From: Alloascoidea africana
Taxonomy: Eukaryota > Ascomycota > Alloascoideomycetes > Alloascoideales > Alloascoideaceae
DNA: 64,000 nucleotides
Direction of reading: 5' to 3'
NCBI GenBank assembly: GCA_030581615.1
Contig: JAKTTT010000001.1
Location: 372,001 to 436,000 of the forward strand
In this document: positions 45,606-58,587 of the stretch, piece by piece
Layout of the letters: every line of letters starts with the position of its first letter
Position numbering within the stretch: the first letter of the stretch is position 1
Translations under genes and position numbers: made by a program
The notes under the pieces: model-generated
Told to the model about the DNA's origin: nothing
The model's input: the letters and a program-made list of their open reading frames with translations, nothing else
Databases searched by the model: none

Positions 45606-48046
45606 CCCAAGAGCAAGTGACTCATCCGTCGTATACATACACAGATGTCGATAGTAGATATGGAGGAGTAAATAATCCAGCTCCCAGACAAGAACTTTTC
45701 AACTATCAAAGCGGCAAGTTTGAAGCTGTTGATTCCTCGACTGCATCATCTAGGAAATTACGTGTTCTTGGAATGGGTAAAGGTCCTGGGTTCAATCGAT
45801 CTGGCTCCATTGAAAGAGAAAAGGACCATGAGAGGAAAAGAAGTATTGGTTCCAATTCTTCGTTAGATCACGGCAACAGTAATAGTCGCAGAAATTACAG
45901 AGAAGAACGAAGGAATTCTCACCAGAATCAGGCACAGAATCAACAGCAGCAACAGCAACAGCCACAGCAATTACAACAACAACAGCAGCAGCAGCAACAG
46001 CAGAAACAACACAAGAAACAGTTATCGGCGACAGAAATTTTACGTCAGCATGAAGAGATTATGCGACAGGGCTTGGAAGCAGCAAGAGCACGACGCGAAG
46101 AAGAGTTAAGAAAGCAAAAGCTTCAAGAAGACGAAGCCAGGAAGAAAGCCGAAGAGCTTGCTGCTAAACTTGACATGGAGCAAAAATTAAAGGAAGCGAA
46201 GGAAGAGGAGAGAAGAAAGGCTAATGAAGCTGAGCGGCAACAACGGCAACAACAGCAGCACAGACAGAGGCAAAGGCAAAGGCAAGAAGCTAGAGAAAAT
46301 GCAGAGAGTGGTGTTAAATCTGCTTCTGCGAAAGAAACGATTTCCAAGCTGATTCGTGAAATGAACAATGAGCCTACGGTGCCCGGTCTAAGTTCTTCAG
46401 TCTCTTCTACGACGTCGAATCCCAACATCTGGAGCGCTGGTAATAGAGGTAACAACAGTAATAATACCCCTAGCCTTAACAGTGGGGCCAATGGGAACAG
46501 TGCTTTGATTTGGGCTCATCCTCCCCCGCCTGCTCCTGGCAAGCCAGGTCCTGGACTCTGGTCTTTAAACAACCATGAGGTTCCTCGGGGTCCAAGAGCA
46601 AGTGACAATAACAATCAACAACAAACGGGTGCTCTACGGGAAGCTCAGGGTCCGCTTTTAACACCATGGAATAGTAAGCCATCACAGAGCTTGTGGACAA
46701 AAGGGGGCACTGGGGGTCAATCTTCCGATGCTGAGGGTATAGATGAAGGTGTTAATGGAGTTCATGATGCTAGAAATGGCAGTCTAAATGGGGCCAATAG
46801 CGCTTCGGCTTCCTCTACGGATAGCCACTCGAGTAGTGAACTTTCAAGAGTTGGACAAGGCCACTCTCGGTTTTTCCCGTCTCCAAAAGTGGCCGGTTCT
46901 ATCGGTAGGTTACAAAGTGATGCCAGTGGCAATGAAGCTGGTTCGTCGTCGTTTCTGTTCAAAAATAATTACACTCAGCGGTTACAAACTCGAACGATAC
47001 TGGGTGAAGGAGAATTCCATTCAAGCAATTTACAACATCAACAACAACAGAATTATTATCGACAAGCACCTGAGTCGGAGTCAGAGTTAGAAAGCCAAGG
47101 TTTTGGAGTCAGGAGCCAGATTAGGACGACGAATCTCGGTTCTCCTCGAGCCTCTTTCCCTAATAGCGGCACAGGAACTGGTGTGGCCTCATCGTTGAGA
47201 ATGGCAGCAGCAGCTTTACCTATTGTTGCGGAACGTCCGAATGATCCAAGAGTTACGTATAACAGAGTGCCTGGTATCAAGGTGAATCTGTCGAATGTTG
47301 GAAGGATACAAAGCGTTGTCGAGTCGGACAGAAAGTCAGCTAGGCTTCCTACCCCCAAGCAGCCTGTGGTGATAACAACAATGGATGAAATATTGGCGCA
47401 ATGCGGACAACCAGGGAAACAAGCAACAAAGAGTATTACACGGGGTTCGAAGAGAACCGAACCCAGAACAAGATCGCATAGTGATGGCAGCTTACGAGTA
47501 AAGTCTACGGATATTGATTCTGTTTTATTTCCCTCAAAATATTTGGGACGAGAAAAAGGTCCCAATCCTACGGTTTCGATTTCGCTGAGTAAAGGGCATT
47601 ACAAGGGAGAAAGTGGTGGCAGCAATAATGAAGATGGAGGAGTTGTGAATGCAGACGAAATGCTTTCAAGGCTGTTGAGCATCAAGGCAAAGCTCATCTA
47701 TCCTATTGGGTTTTCAACGACTGCGTTTATATTCCACAACGGGATGAGACTCCAACGGGAAACCTCGATCGCAAAGACAGCAAAGCAGCCGACGTTTATC
47801 GTACCGGTGTTGTTCCCTGGAACCAAGTCCAAAGAGGTACTAAAGGTTGTGGTTCCTGTTTTGGGGAGCGATATCGATGAGGGCAAGAGGAGGCAGCATC
47901 AGCACAACCACCACAGCCGGTATTCCTTCAACCCACACCACCATCGGAGCAGTGGCAACAGAAGGCACGATGAGTCGTTACACTTCCGGTCGCATTCATA
48001 CACGCAGGGGGCTAAGAGTAGCGCGAAAGAGCGGGCGAAAGACTGA
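44210..48046 (+). CDS. large glutamine-rich low-complexity protein with charged coiled coil
   Basis: Exons 44210-44564 and 44733-48046, 1222 residues. The intron has a GTATGC donor, a TACTAAC branch point and a CTGTAG acceptor. The family is not recognised. Seen in order: a Ser/Pro/Ala-rich N-terminus; at about 245-285 a segment with RRRSFNWDDDDDEFEIP; several poly-Gln tracts; a strongly charged helix at about 545-635 (QHEEIMRQGLEAARARREEE onward) predicted to be a coiled coil; Asn/Ser-rich linkers; and a more ordered C-terminal block at about 1095-1165 (DEMLSRLLSIKAKLIY, FIVPVLFPGTKSKEV) before a His/Arg-rich tail. The make-up suits a cytoplasmic RNA-binding or granule-associated scaffold; this is only an analogy. 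Poly-Gln tracts are CAG-rich and may vary in length between strains. Confidence 0.8.
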
Positions 48047-48145
48047 GAATTAGCAAGTAGAGAGAGTACACACACTAAAACCTGGCGAGTTTGAGCACCT
48101 GTCGTTTGTAGTTTCAGTAGATACACCCGTGCACCCCCGGCGTGA

Positions 48146-48832
<687 letters not shown>

Positions 48833-51637
48833 ATATGAATGTTATTATGCTCATGTCTTTTGTTGTTAATGCTCTATATACTGTACTGTCCAACAGTACA
48901 ACATTGTTACAAGTCTATTGCTCTATAATAAATAGATTTAAAATATACTGATGTAATGTGGGTAAAATAAGAAAACAGCGTGCGATCAAAAAACAATATA
49001 TGAAAATTTTATGGCGTAGAAAAACTTGTAGATCTCTATGGTGTTGCTCTTGGTGTGGTGGTGAAGGTGCCTCAATGAATGAAGGATCTGGTGATTCAGA
49101 GTGGGAAAAACAGGAGTAGTTGTTTTCACGCAAGGGTGGTTGTTTTCTTGACATTGGTCACACACTCCCGTGGTCAGCCCACTCCACTGAATATTGAAAG
49201 CGTCGGATCGAGACCGGGGCTTGATTTTTTGTGGGCTCTTGCATCCAATCAATCACTAGTGTCGCCAGTATTTCGGGACTTTGCCAATGGGAGATGGAAA
49301 TCTCTCGAATCTTGGCTGGATCGTGCCTTTGTGGTAAAGCCATCTGAAAGCAGATGGAAATTCCGTGTACAAAAATAAGACATTCAATTAAATATGCTAT
49401 TCGATCAAACACTGAACAGTAGTGATTTGCTGATTGTCATTTCTCTCGCTCTCTCTTCATGCTGAGAGAATGCGAGTTTTGAGTTTTATTGACACATGAT
49501 CTAGCATGTCTATTATCATTGTGGATTTGCCTTTCCGTTTCATCATTTATATAGAACCACTATTTTTTTTGTCTTGGTTTCGTTTTCCTTCAGACTTGCG
49601 TTGAAAGATAACGCTCATTTTTCTATGAATTGGTTTCCCGTTCCGCGATCGTGACTGTTGAAAAGAGATAAGCCTCGAAATTATGCAGGTATGTGGAATC
49701 CGCTCAAACTAAACATTCTTCAATAAATACTTTCAAAGGAATTAAAAAAAAACCGTAGAGAGGATAATCAGTGTACTCTCATATAACTAAAAAGTCCTTG
49801 AATCCTGCAAAGACAAGGGGATCAATCTCAAACGTTAATGCAGAGAGCCTTCCCCCAATGTCTCGGGCAAGTGACAAGCGGCGAGCCTTCTCCTCTTGCA
49901 TTTGCCCCATGACTTTGGTTTAAAACCTTTATAACAGGGAAAATCAGGACAGATTATTATTAACATTCATTGTTAAAACAATCTTCACCGAGAAATCATT
50001 AATGATAAAAGCTCCTCTTGATAGGTGATTTGACGCGTGCCGTCACTCACCTTGATGATCTCTTCATTAAAACCACACATCTTTCATGCTTAAACAAAAC
50101 GCCTACAATAAAAGCAAACAAAAGGAACGTGAAACATCTATCCAAATCGGTTTTTGTAGTGTTTAAGATCTGATAAAGATAATCTCTGTAAACTGTTGTA
50201 TTCTACTCAAGAACAGGAGCTATTAATAGCGCTGCTGGTGCAGCTTAAGGTGTAAGGTATACGACTTACATCGTATACATGTAGCATCTTATGGCAGCAC
50301 TATAGAGCGAACATTCACTAGATGTTGCATGTCCAAAGCCCCAAGTTTTTCTTTTCAATTTCATGGTTGAGTGGCACTAGTACTAATAACAAGACCTTCT
50401 CGATACTGCTTTCCAGAAGCAAAGACACGGAGATGGTGGTCATGTTTCTTCGATAGTCGCCGTTCTATTTAACTGGAATTATAAGCCAATAGTAAAAATC
50501 AAGCTTCTAACCTTACAACGCAGGTACAGATACTTGTTTTGTTACTTTTTGTGCTGTCACTCCGCCTGGGGAAGTGAATTGTATTAGTCAGGCATCTAAG
50601 TAATATCAAAAATGCCGCCTAGGCCAACTCCATACGTTTTACATTGTCAACAAATCTTGCTGCTTGCGCCTGGTCTGGCAATAATGAGTTGTTTGTTATT
50701 TGTTCGGATATTTTTTTGTATACTGCTTTAGTGGGAGTTGGCCTTCGCTTATCTTGATCTACAATACAAATCGGATTTTGTACCACCGAAACCCAAGATC
50801 ATCTATATAAAATAAAATTTGCAATGGCTACAGGTCAAATCACAAACTTCTCGCAACCTGAAAGTGCTATTTAATCCCTCCTCCCATCGCCGGTCTCCCC
50901 CATTCCCCATTGTTATTCTTGTTTTCCAACTACTTGAAATTCGCTTTGCAACACCTGAATTGTGGTTATGACTCATTCAGCAGAATGATCGTCTCCGCTG
51001 GATCGCGCTCCATTTAACCGTGTCCATTGTAGTAGTCGGGACCAAAAGACGTAAACCGGAAAGTAAATTGTCCTTGTCTAAAGTAAAAAAAAAAAACCCC
51101 CCAGAGTTCTCTGGTGTTCTTCTTGGATCAAATCAATCTGTTTCTGTGCTGAAAAATATAAAAGTGAGTCTTCGCGATTGGTAAAATTTGATTATCCTTT
51201 TTCGTTTTCCTTAGAATTAAAAATAGAAAAGTTTCGAATGAATGGTACATAAGTAGGATTCGCGCGATCCCAAGTGTATGGCTCATTTATTAAAACATCA
51301 CTCAGCATCGCTTGCCTTCAAACATGCCAAAAAACAATGCTAGACTACGCGGTAAATCAGAAAATGTCAATCTGTTAGTGGAAAGTGTCTCAGATGCACA
51401 CGGAACGAGAGGAACAGGCGACTCGCGCGGGAAGAATGTAATGAAGCACTGGAATCGATAGAATGTTTTCAGCTTTGGCCCTAGCTCCAGACCATCCGGG
51501 CGGGTGTTAAAGCAACCGAGCGCAGTTCATCGGGTTGAAAATTATAAATTCACTGTCCTTCATCTTCTTTTCTAGCTTTTCGTCTATATAAAGAGACCAG
51601 TTCTGGCCTTTTTCAAAACTTCGCCATACACCTAAAA
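48833..51637. other. 2.8-kb gene-free region upstream of RPN4
   Basis: No supported gene. It contains the H4 terminator at its left end and the RPN4 promoter at its right. Homopolymer runs are present, for example A and C runs near 51089-51105. A long promoter fits a stress-induced regulator such as RPN4. No consensus Pdr1/Pdr3 site was recognised. Confidence 0.45.
51585..51593 (+). promoter_or_regulatory. RPN4 TATA box
   Basis: TATATAAAG lies 45-53 bp upstream of the RPN4 ATG. A canonical TATA element agrees with a strongly inducible gene. Confidence 0.6.
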
Positions 51638-52972
51638 ATGGAGTCCTGGAACGATCACAAGTTTTGCCCAATGTCCCCTATTAATCCCCCCTTTATTCTT
51701 CGCCACAATGTGACTCTACAAGGAACTTTACTGTCATCAGACAAAGCTCTAGCCGGTACTTTATGTCATTCGTATGACCTGAAAGACCAAAGCGTTCCAA
51801 AGCCATATAAGTGCGTCCTTCAAAAAGCACACCTGCCTACTAGATCAAAAGCTAAAGTTCTAAACCACGATTACGGCTTCTCCTTACCCCAAACCTCGCC
51901 CTTTTTTAACCAGCCTTCGCCCATGGTACCTGAGTTTGATGAAAAAGGCCCTTTTGACCTCGCGGGTCTGACGAATTCCTTACCAGTCGATGATGATGAT
52001 GATCCTCCCTTGCCTTCCAGTAACTTGGTGTCTCCTAACCTTTTCCCTCCTCTATTGTGCCCACCCCTCGATTCAAATTTGTTGCCACTGTTTGACAAAA
52101 GAGAAAATGAGTCATTTATTGACTCTGAAAGCAATACTGGTGAACCTAGTCCTGATAACTATTTTCTATCAGCGTTTCCATCTCTTACACAGCCTCCTTT
52201 AAGTCGCCCTCTGGATTTTACCAAGAAAGAAGATTTACCCCTTGACATTGATCCTCCTCTTATTCAGAATCGCATAAACCAACAACCACTCCAAGGATGT
52301 TTTGACCAAGAAGAATTGGAGATGGGTGGTGATCTGTCGGATAACGAAGACGATGGGGATGAGTTTAACATGCCCGAAGAAGACTTTGCTGATCCGACTT
52401 TCCCACCTTTTCAAGGTTCAGCATCTGAATTTGAAGAGTTTTTCAAATCTCCTACTTCTGAACACCAATATCTTTCTGTCACTTCCCCCACTTTGAATCC
52501 CAAGAGTCGAGCAGAGTTTGCAGTAAAACTAGACCCACCCCCAATGCGAAGAAGGCCTGTAATAATGGTGGAAGATGTCAAAGAACATGTCCCTCCCCCT
52601 TCGCAAAGCTCCTCATCATCATACAATAGCGTTTCATTCACGACCCATGTTGAACCGGTAAGAACTCTTCACGTTCATGAGCATTCCCCCACAGATTTTG
52701 AGATGTCTCATTCTTTGTCGTATCGATTCCAAATGCCGAGAGCTGCGAGAAACCAAGTTGGGCGTCAAATCTCGCAGATGGCAAAACCGGAAATCCCTGG
52801 AGATACGTATAGCCAACTTAATCAGAGAAACACTTTGAGAGAACCAAACGACGATGTGCGGTCTATGTATCTCAATCCTCCTCCACCTGCAGATGTCAAT
52901 TCTAACTCTAATCGCTTCACATCATCATCGCGCAGGCTTCGAATTTTCAATACACCCTCCTCGTCCTCGTCC

Positions 52973-53008
<36 letters not shown>

Positions 53009-53305
53009 ACGTTGAAAAATGTCTGTCACAAGATTAACCCTATTACACAACGGCCATGTTTGAAGCATTTCAGCAGACCTTATGATCTTATTAGACATCA
53101 AGAAACAATCCACACTGAGAGGAAAACTTGTTACCGTTGTGATATTTGTGAAAGAAATGCTAGAAACAAGGGAAAACATATTTGCAAATGTTTTTCTAGA
53201 AGTGATGCTTTAACAAGGCACTTGCGGCTTAAACACGCCATGAGCGTGAATAAAGCAGCAGGGTATTTAAAGCATTTAACCTCTAAACTTGAAGTTGATT
53301 CTTAA
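51638..53305 (+). CDS. RPN4: proteasome-gene transcription factor Rpn4
   Basis: A 555-residue activator. Acidic and Asp/Glu-rich stretches (DDDDD near 118, LSDNEDDGDEFNMPEEDFAD near 235-254) form likely activation regions, and a poly-Ser run precedes the DNA-binding end. The C-terminus, about 463-533, carries two atypical C2H2 fingers: C-x10-C in CHKINPITQRPC with KHFSRPYDLIRHQETIH, then YRCDICE ... CFSRSDALTRHLRLKH. The FSRPYDLIRHQ and FSRxDALTRHxxxKH signatures are those of Rpn4, which binds PACE elements (GGTGGCAAA) at proteasome genes and is itself degraded by the proteasome, giving feedback. The sequence is intronless. RPT6, a member of the target class, lies about 5 kb downstream. Confidence 0.9.
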
Positions 53306-53735
53306 AGCACAAGTGGGTTCGTTATGCGTTTTTGATCACCATGGTTCATACTTGACGGTTTTGGTTTAATGATTCTTCTATAATTTATTCTCTCGCATTT
53401 CCCAGTTCGTTAGCATTTTCTTGGCATTTATTTACTCTTCTGCATCATATACATAGTTTTGTTCAGCTCGCTTTTTTTGCATTTTCAAGTCAAGGTTAGA
53501 GAGACTAGATTTTATTTGTTCTTTTGTCGATGATGATATGTTTTGTTAGTGGGTCCAACCAACAAATGGGCTCTACTTGTTGTTTTCTTCTCTATATAGT
53601 GTAATCTGATGTTGTTTTTCTTTTACCCATAAAAAATCTCAGCTTGATAAATCATTGCTAACGCAGTCTATCTCAATCTATCAAATCGCTTTTTGTATAA
53701 CAAAGTTCACAAATGTATGCTCCTATTTAAATCTC
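53306..53735. other. convergent 3' region RPN4 / OYE
   Basis: 430 bp of T-rich DNA between converging genes. No frame or motif was supported beyond the expected terminators. Confidence 0.5.
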
Positions 53736-55275
53736 TCATTTCCTTGAGCTGGCTGGTCTACCATAGAAAGGCCACGCGTTTTGATTTGCTTGGTGTAATT
53801 GAATATCCAACTCATCAGCCCATTTCCAAACTAGTCCGGGGTTCTTCAAAAATTCTCGACCCGAAAAGATAAAATCCGCAGTGTTGTCATCCAAAAGACT
53901 TTGGGCTAGAGTGCCTGTTGTGATTGCTCCAACAGTACCTATCAGCATCTTGCTGTCGCTGACTTCAGTCGTTACTGCTTCTTTCACAGCCTTGGCTAAA
54001 AACGCTTGGTATGCTGGTTGTCCTGGCTGCTTCACAATTTTGGCATGGGGACTCATACCTCCACTGGAAAGATCCAACAAGTCGACTTTTCCACCAGCAG
54101 CAATAATTTTAGAAAGTTTCACAGTGGACTCCAAGTCCCATGATTCTGGGAATTGGTCTCTGTCGTGCTCAAGCCATTCAGTACCAGAAATTCTCAAAAA
54201 CAGAGGAGTGGAATCAGGGATTGCGTCTCGTACAAGATCCACAATCTCAAGCAATAATCTAGCCCTGTTTTCAAAGCTGCCGCCGTACTGATCGGTTCTC
54301 TTGTTAGATACAGGTGACAAAAAGCTGCTGATAAGATATCCATGCGCTCCGTGAATCTGAATCACATCGACGCCAGCACGAACGGCTCTTTTAGCAGCGT
54401 CCACAAAGCCCTTCTTGATTCTTTCAATGCCTTCCAGAGTAATTGCTTTAGGATAAGGAAATCCTTCAGAGTATCTATCCTCGGATGGGCCAATCACATT
54501 ATCGGGCCAGCCACCAACCTCTTCCACAGCAGTGTCGGCGAAACTGTAAAATGGTGGGACTGTGCTCGCTTTTCGTCCAGCATGCGCCAGCTGGATTCCT
54601 GCCAATTGGCCCTGACCATGGATAAATTGGACCAGTTTCTTCAGCTCCTCAGCTTGATCGTCATTCCAGAGACCAAGGTCCTCGGGACTGATTCTGCCTT
54701 CGGGTGCCACGGCAGTAGCCTCGATGATGGGGATGCCTACACCATAGGTAGCATATGCTCCGTAGTGGACATGGTGCCATGGTCCAATGAGACCATCTTT
54801 CGCAGAGTACTGACACATTGGAGCAACCTAATTCATCATTGTTAATATTGACATTTTTGTTTTTTGCTTCTGGGAGAATATATATGCTTACTCCAATGCG
54901 GTTCTGAAAAGTCACACCCCTGATGGTGAGTGGCTTGAAAAGGGTTGGAATCTCTTTGTTGTCAGGCTGTGGAACTACAGCTTCGCCAATTGTTCCATCT
55001 GTAACGAGTGATTAGTTTTTGTTTTAAACTGCCGAGGAAATATGGTTTGTCACTTACGATGGGCAGGAGTGAAGTAGGGCAGCTGTACATAAACAAGTCC
55101 CGAAAGGTTAATCGATCAATCATCTTTCAACCATCAATCTTGGTGAACTTGGCCCCAATCCTCATTTAAAGAATAGGGTGCTCGGGCATCAAAAGGAGAA
55201 CAAATCAAAAAGATAAATCAAACATACGCCTTCAACACCTTTGTTTTCAATAACTGGTAGCTTTTGTGTGCTCAT
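53736..55275 (-). CDS. class III Old Yellow Enzyme (YqjM-like NADH:flavin oxidoreductase)
   Basis: Exons 55275-55228, 55082-55058, 54998-54892 and 54827-53736 join into 423 residues. Exon 2 is 25 nt. Seen: NRIGVAPMCQYSAKDG at about 57-72, the FMN-site start with the Cys typical of the YqjM class, AGIQLAHAGRKAS with HAGRK at about 142-146, the substrate-anion pair H219/H222 in IQIHGAHGYL, RTDQYGGSFENRAR, and the C-terminal GTVGAITT and FSGREFLKNP phosphate loop. The protein is an FMN-dependent ene-reductase that reduces activated alkenes with NAD(P)H; the physiological substrate is not evident. Only YqjM-type motifs are present, unlike classical yeast OYE2/3. No targeting signal is clear. Start is the ATG giving MSTQKLPVIENKG, which splices in frame throughout. 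Confidence 0.92.
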
Positions 55276-56549
55276 GTTTCTTAGTTGATCTTGTTTGGTG
55301 ATCTATGGGTAAGGGGAGATTGGTTCGTTGGTGAAATAAATAAGGAGAAAAATCCACGATTTACACAACTAGTGATGGCTGTAGAGAATTAATCCAAACA
55401 AAAAGGAGGAAAAAAGCCCTTTTTATGGGGATCCGAACACTCATCTTGAATATGGAAGCAGAAGGTGTGGCAGATGCCCATTAATAAGCAGCTTAGAAAT
55501 TCGCTCGGTATGTAACCACTATGTTTCAAAAAGTTTCAAAAAATATTCAGCAAACTTCTTTCAGCTTCGAATTAATTCATTATTAAGATCGCTCTTCGGT
55601 ATCGGCTTCAATAATCGCCGAAGATTTTTTTTTTTTTTTTTTGATAATTGAATGGGTTGCTTGTGGTGCTTGTGTGGACTTGTGGTGTGAATATTGCAAA
55701 TGCGGGATGGGTAGCATTTTACATTTTTTTTTGAACCTTCCTGAAGAGATATTCCACTCGCAAGATCTGTTTCGAGTAAATGGTGTATTATCTTTTTAAT
55801 CAAATACATGCAACTGTTTCTAGAAAATTGTAGACAACGGAGATTTTGCTGGAACGTCATCATGCTTAAGATAAGGAATGACATACTTTTAATGATTTAG
55901 CGTGTAGATTTCGTCATCTCCAGCGAGATGATTCCAACAGACTACAAAATCTGCTAGCATTTTTAATTAAACCCCTTCCCACGAACCCCTTTAAGCTTGG
56001 AATATGCCTTTTGCTGTTAACTTCTAGGATATTTGATTATATCTGATTATCCTGTTATTTATGATCGATTCATGATAGTTATGATCTCTACACCAAAGGT
56101 CAAACTCTCTGTCGATTCCGAGTCTGAGTGTATGGATTGTTAAATCAAAACCTTGATTCACAACAGGGCCAGTAATTAGAATCCGCTTTAATTTTTCAAC
56201 ATTTCAGCCTTGCTCTAATCGCTGAATAATCCACTGCTTATAAAGCGGAAAAACAACATGTGGTAGAGTATCAATATAGAAAAGCACACAATTAGCACGG
56301 TCAAAGCCAAATCTGTGTTCATGTTAATGGATCAAACTTTATCATATGAAAAGTTAGTTGTTAGTGAATATTTCTCTTGGTTGAAACCAGAAGTGAAGAG
56401 AACTTCAACTCTGGATTTAGATATACAACAAGCGATTTTTCTGGGCATATTCTTTTATGTCGCCTACATATAGTCCAACACTATTTTCTCTGACTCGAGC
56501 AATTTCTAAAGCTACTTTTACACTGCCTCTGTCAAGCCATGCTTATTGA
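55276..56549. other. gene-free stretch between OYE and casein kinase genes
   Basis: About 1.27 kb of AT-rich DNA with a poly-T run near 55625-55642. A 107-residue minus frame at 55561-55884 has no family resemblance. It holds the promoter of the oxidoreductase gene and the 3' end of the kinase gene. Confidence 0.5.
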
Positions 56550-57788
56550 TCATAACCAATCAAACATACAATCGTATTCGGCGGGAATCGACTTTAAAAC
56601 TTTTTCAAACTGTAGTCGAAGGTAGTTATAATTAGGCGTCTCTTTAAAACCCAACTTTCGAACATAGTTGAAGTAATTTGCAAACTGCGCTGGTAAACCA
56701 TCACAAAGAACTGGAATCGGGATGATTTCTTTCATGGAGCAAATTCGGGTTCCCAGGTCTTCCTCTACTTTATCACCATACTTGTCATAAAAAAACTTTT
56801 TCTCCTTAGAAAGCCCTTCCCATGGTAGTTTACCGTTTAGAAAGTACAGAAGAGTATAACCAAGCGATTCCAAGTCATCACGTCTAGAAGCTTCTGTTCC
56901 ATGATGAGAATGTATGCTCATGTAAAGAAAAGTACCATTTTTGGAACCTCCCGAATTGTACGCTATGTGTTTTTGTTTAGGGTACCTATACCGCTTTGCA
57001 AGGCCAAAATCAATAAGATGAATTGTTTTGTAACTGTCGTTATAGTTCATGTTCCTACTATTTTCTTGATACGCCCTCGCCGATTCAATTGAACGATATC
57101 CAACAACAAGATTAGAAGGCTTCACGTCTCTATGTACAATATCGTGACTGTGGATTGTTTCCAATCTTGTGATTACCTGTAAAGCAATCATGGCAACAGT
57201 CTTCAGGGAGAAGGAGTGCTTTTTGTAGCGGAGTTGTATATGCGAGAAGAGGACACTTAGAGAGGGTCCTAGCAAGTCCATCACCATATATCTCTTGTGG
57301 TCTGTTTCTCCGTAGTTGTAAACTTTTGGGAATCCATCATGGTGTACTCTAAGACTGGACTCTAAGAAACTGTTAGTTCACGTTGTGTTTACACAGAGTT
57401 ACCATTTTTGCTTACCTTGATTCTTATCTGCTGTCAATCTATCCATATTCTCGGCGCCAACAACATCATTTATTTTTGAGCAAATAGGGCAGTCATAATT
57501 GAATCTTTCCAAGAGTCTGTAAAGCTTATATTCAGTAATTAATCGTGGTCGACCTTTTTTCCTTTCTAGTTTTATAGCAACCGGTATGGGGTTCCAAGCG
57601 CTTCGAAGTACTCCTTCGTATACAACGCCAAAAGAACCTTTCCCTATTACTTGATTAATTTTATATCCAGATTCAGTTTCTAGAAGCCGAGCTCTTTTTT
57701 TGTATGATAGCGGTTCTGTAATCATTGTATTTCTCTTGCGTTTTGCTCCGTTTTCTTGCTCTTCGTTTTTGTGTGTGGGTTCTAACAT
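56550..57788 (-). CDS. divergent casein kinase 1 family protein kinase
   Basis: Exons 57788-57416 and 57361-56550, 394 residues; the 54-nt intron has a GAACTAAC branch point. The ATG at 57788 is used because the frame continues upstream only to a TTG. Seen: P-loop IGKGSFGVVYEG at 48-59, Lys73 in VAIKLE, HRDVKPSNL with D203, DFG at 242-244, and the CK1 hallmark region SIHSHHGTEASRRDDLESLGY. CK1 enzymes normally have SINTHLGxEQSRRDDLES, so this one departs at several places. An N-terminal basic stretch (AKRKRN, YKKRAR) may be nuclear-targeting. There is an insertion of about 20 residues before DFG. The protein ends soon after the kinase domain and has no C-terminal Cys-Cys, so a palmitoylated Yck-type anchor is unlikely. 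Not a clear Hrr25 ortholog; a rapidly evolving paralog is likely. Confidence 0.85.
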
Positions 57789-58587
57789 CTGATAGGACAA
57801 AAACTAGGATTTATTTCAGCTAAAATTTTGAATTTCTATTGCAAGATGGAGAAAAAGAAGAAAAGAAAGAAAAAGCCATGTGTGGGCAATATTGTTTAAG
57901 TACAAGAATACACAACGTGGACACAAAAATTAACAGCGTTTATTTTATCGATTTCTTTCGCTTTTAGAGAAACCTAGCTCAGAACAGATCGGAATTTTGA
58001 ATGCGATTAACTCCCACTTAATACAAGAAGATTATAGTAGCTCTACAGAATATTCATCCCACTATATGAGCACTTCTTATAGTGAGACTATAAAAAACAC
58101 ACATACTCTTGACGCGTTTCTAATTCATTGGATTATTCCAAAATCTACATTATTACTTGATATGCTCTTAAACGCATATGAACCGTGGCCAGCCAAAAAA
58201 CATAAATCCCCACAAAGGGGCCTAGCTACTTGTAGTGTTTCTCGTCTGTCGTCAGATATGAAGAATTCTGGCTTTGTGTTTAGCACATTACACCGTACCG
58301 ACTACAAAAGTTTTGCAAGAAGCGCTTACCAGCGTTATAGTTCCTAAGCACATAGAACCGATGTAAAAAAAAAGGCAAAACAATGCCTTGGAGATAAAGT
58401 AGTATATCTGCTTGCATTCCCTTATCTGAGCATTTACCGCTTAACTTGGTGCTCATCACACAAAAACAAATCACAGTGATGGGATGCATGGATGTAAGTA
58501 CTTGGTTACCCTGCCCTATCATTGGTAAACTGTTCAAGTTGCCACTCTTCCAAGACCCGTCGAACTAGAGGAGAGACATCACCAACA
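57789..58587. other. divergent region CK1 / RPT6
   Basis: About 800 bp between divergent genes. A plus-strand frame stays open from about 57934 to 58347 and is preceded at 57966 by a CTTTTAG acceptor-like block. It has no ATG before residue 25 of its later part and no family resemblance, so it is not called as a gene. The right end contains the RPT6 promoter. Confidence 0.45.
58537..58546 (-). promoter_or_regulatory. PACE-like element in RPT6 promoter
   Basis: On the minus strand this reads AGTGGCAACT, matching 7 of 9 positions of the Rpn4 site GGTGGCAAA, with the core GTGGCAA intact. It lies about 45 bp upstream of the RPT6 start codon. A single near-match could be chance. Confidence 0.35.
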
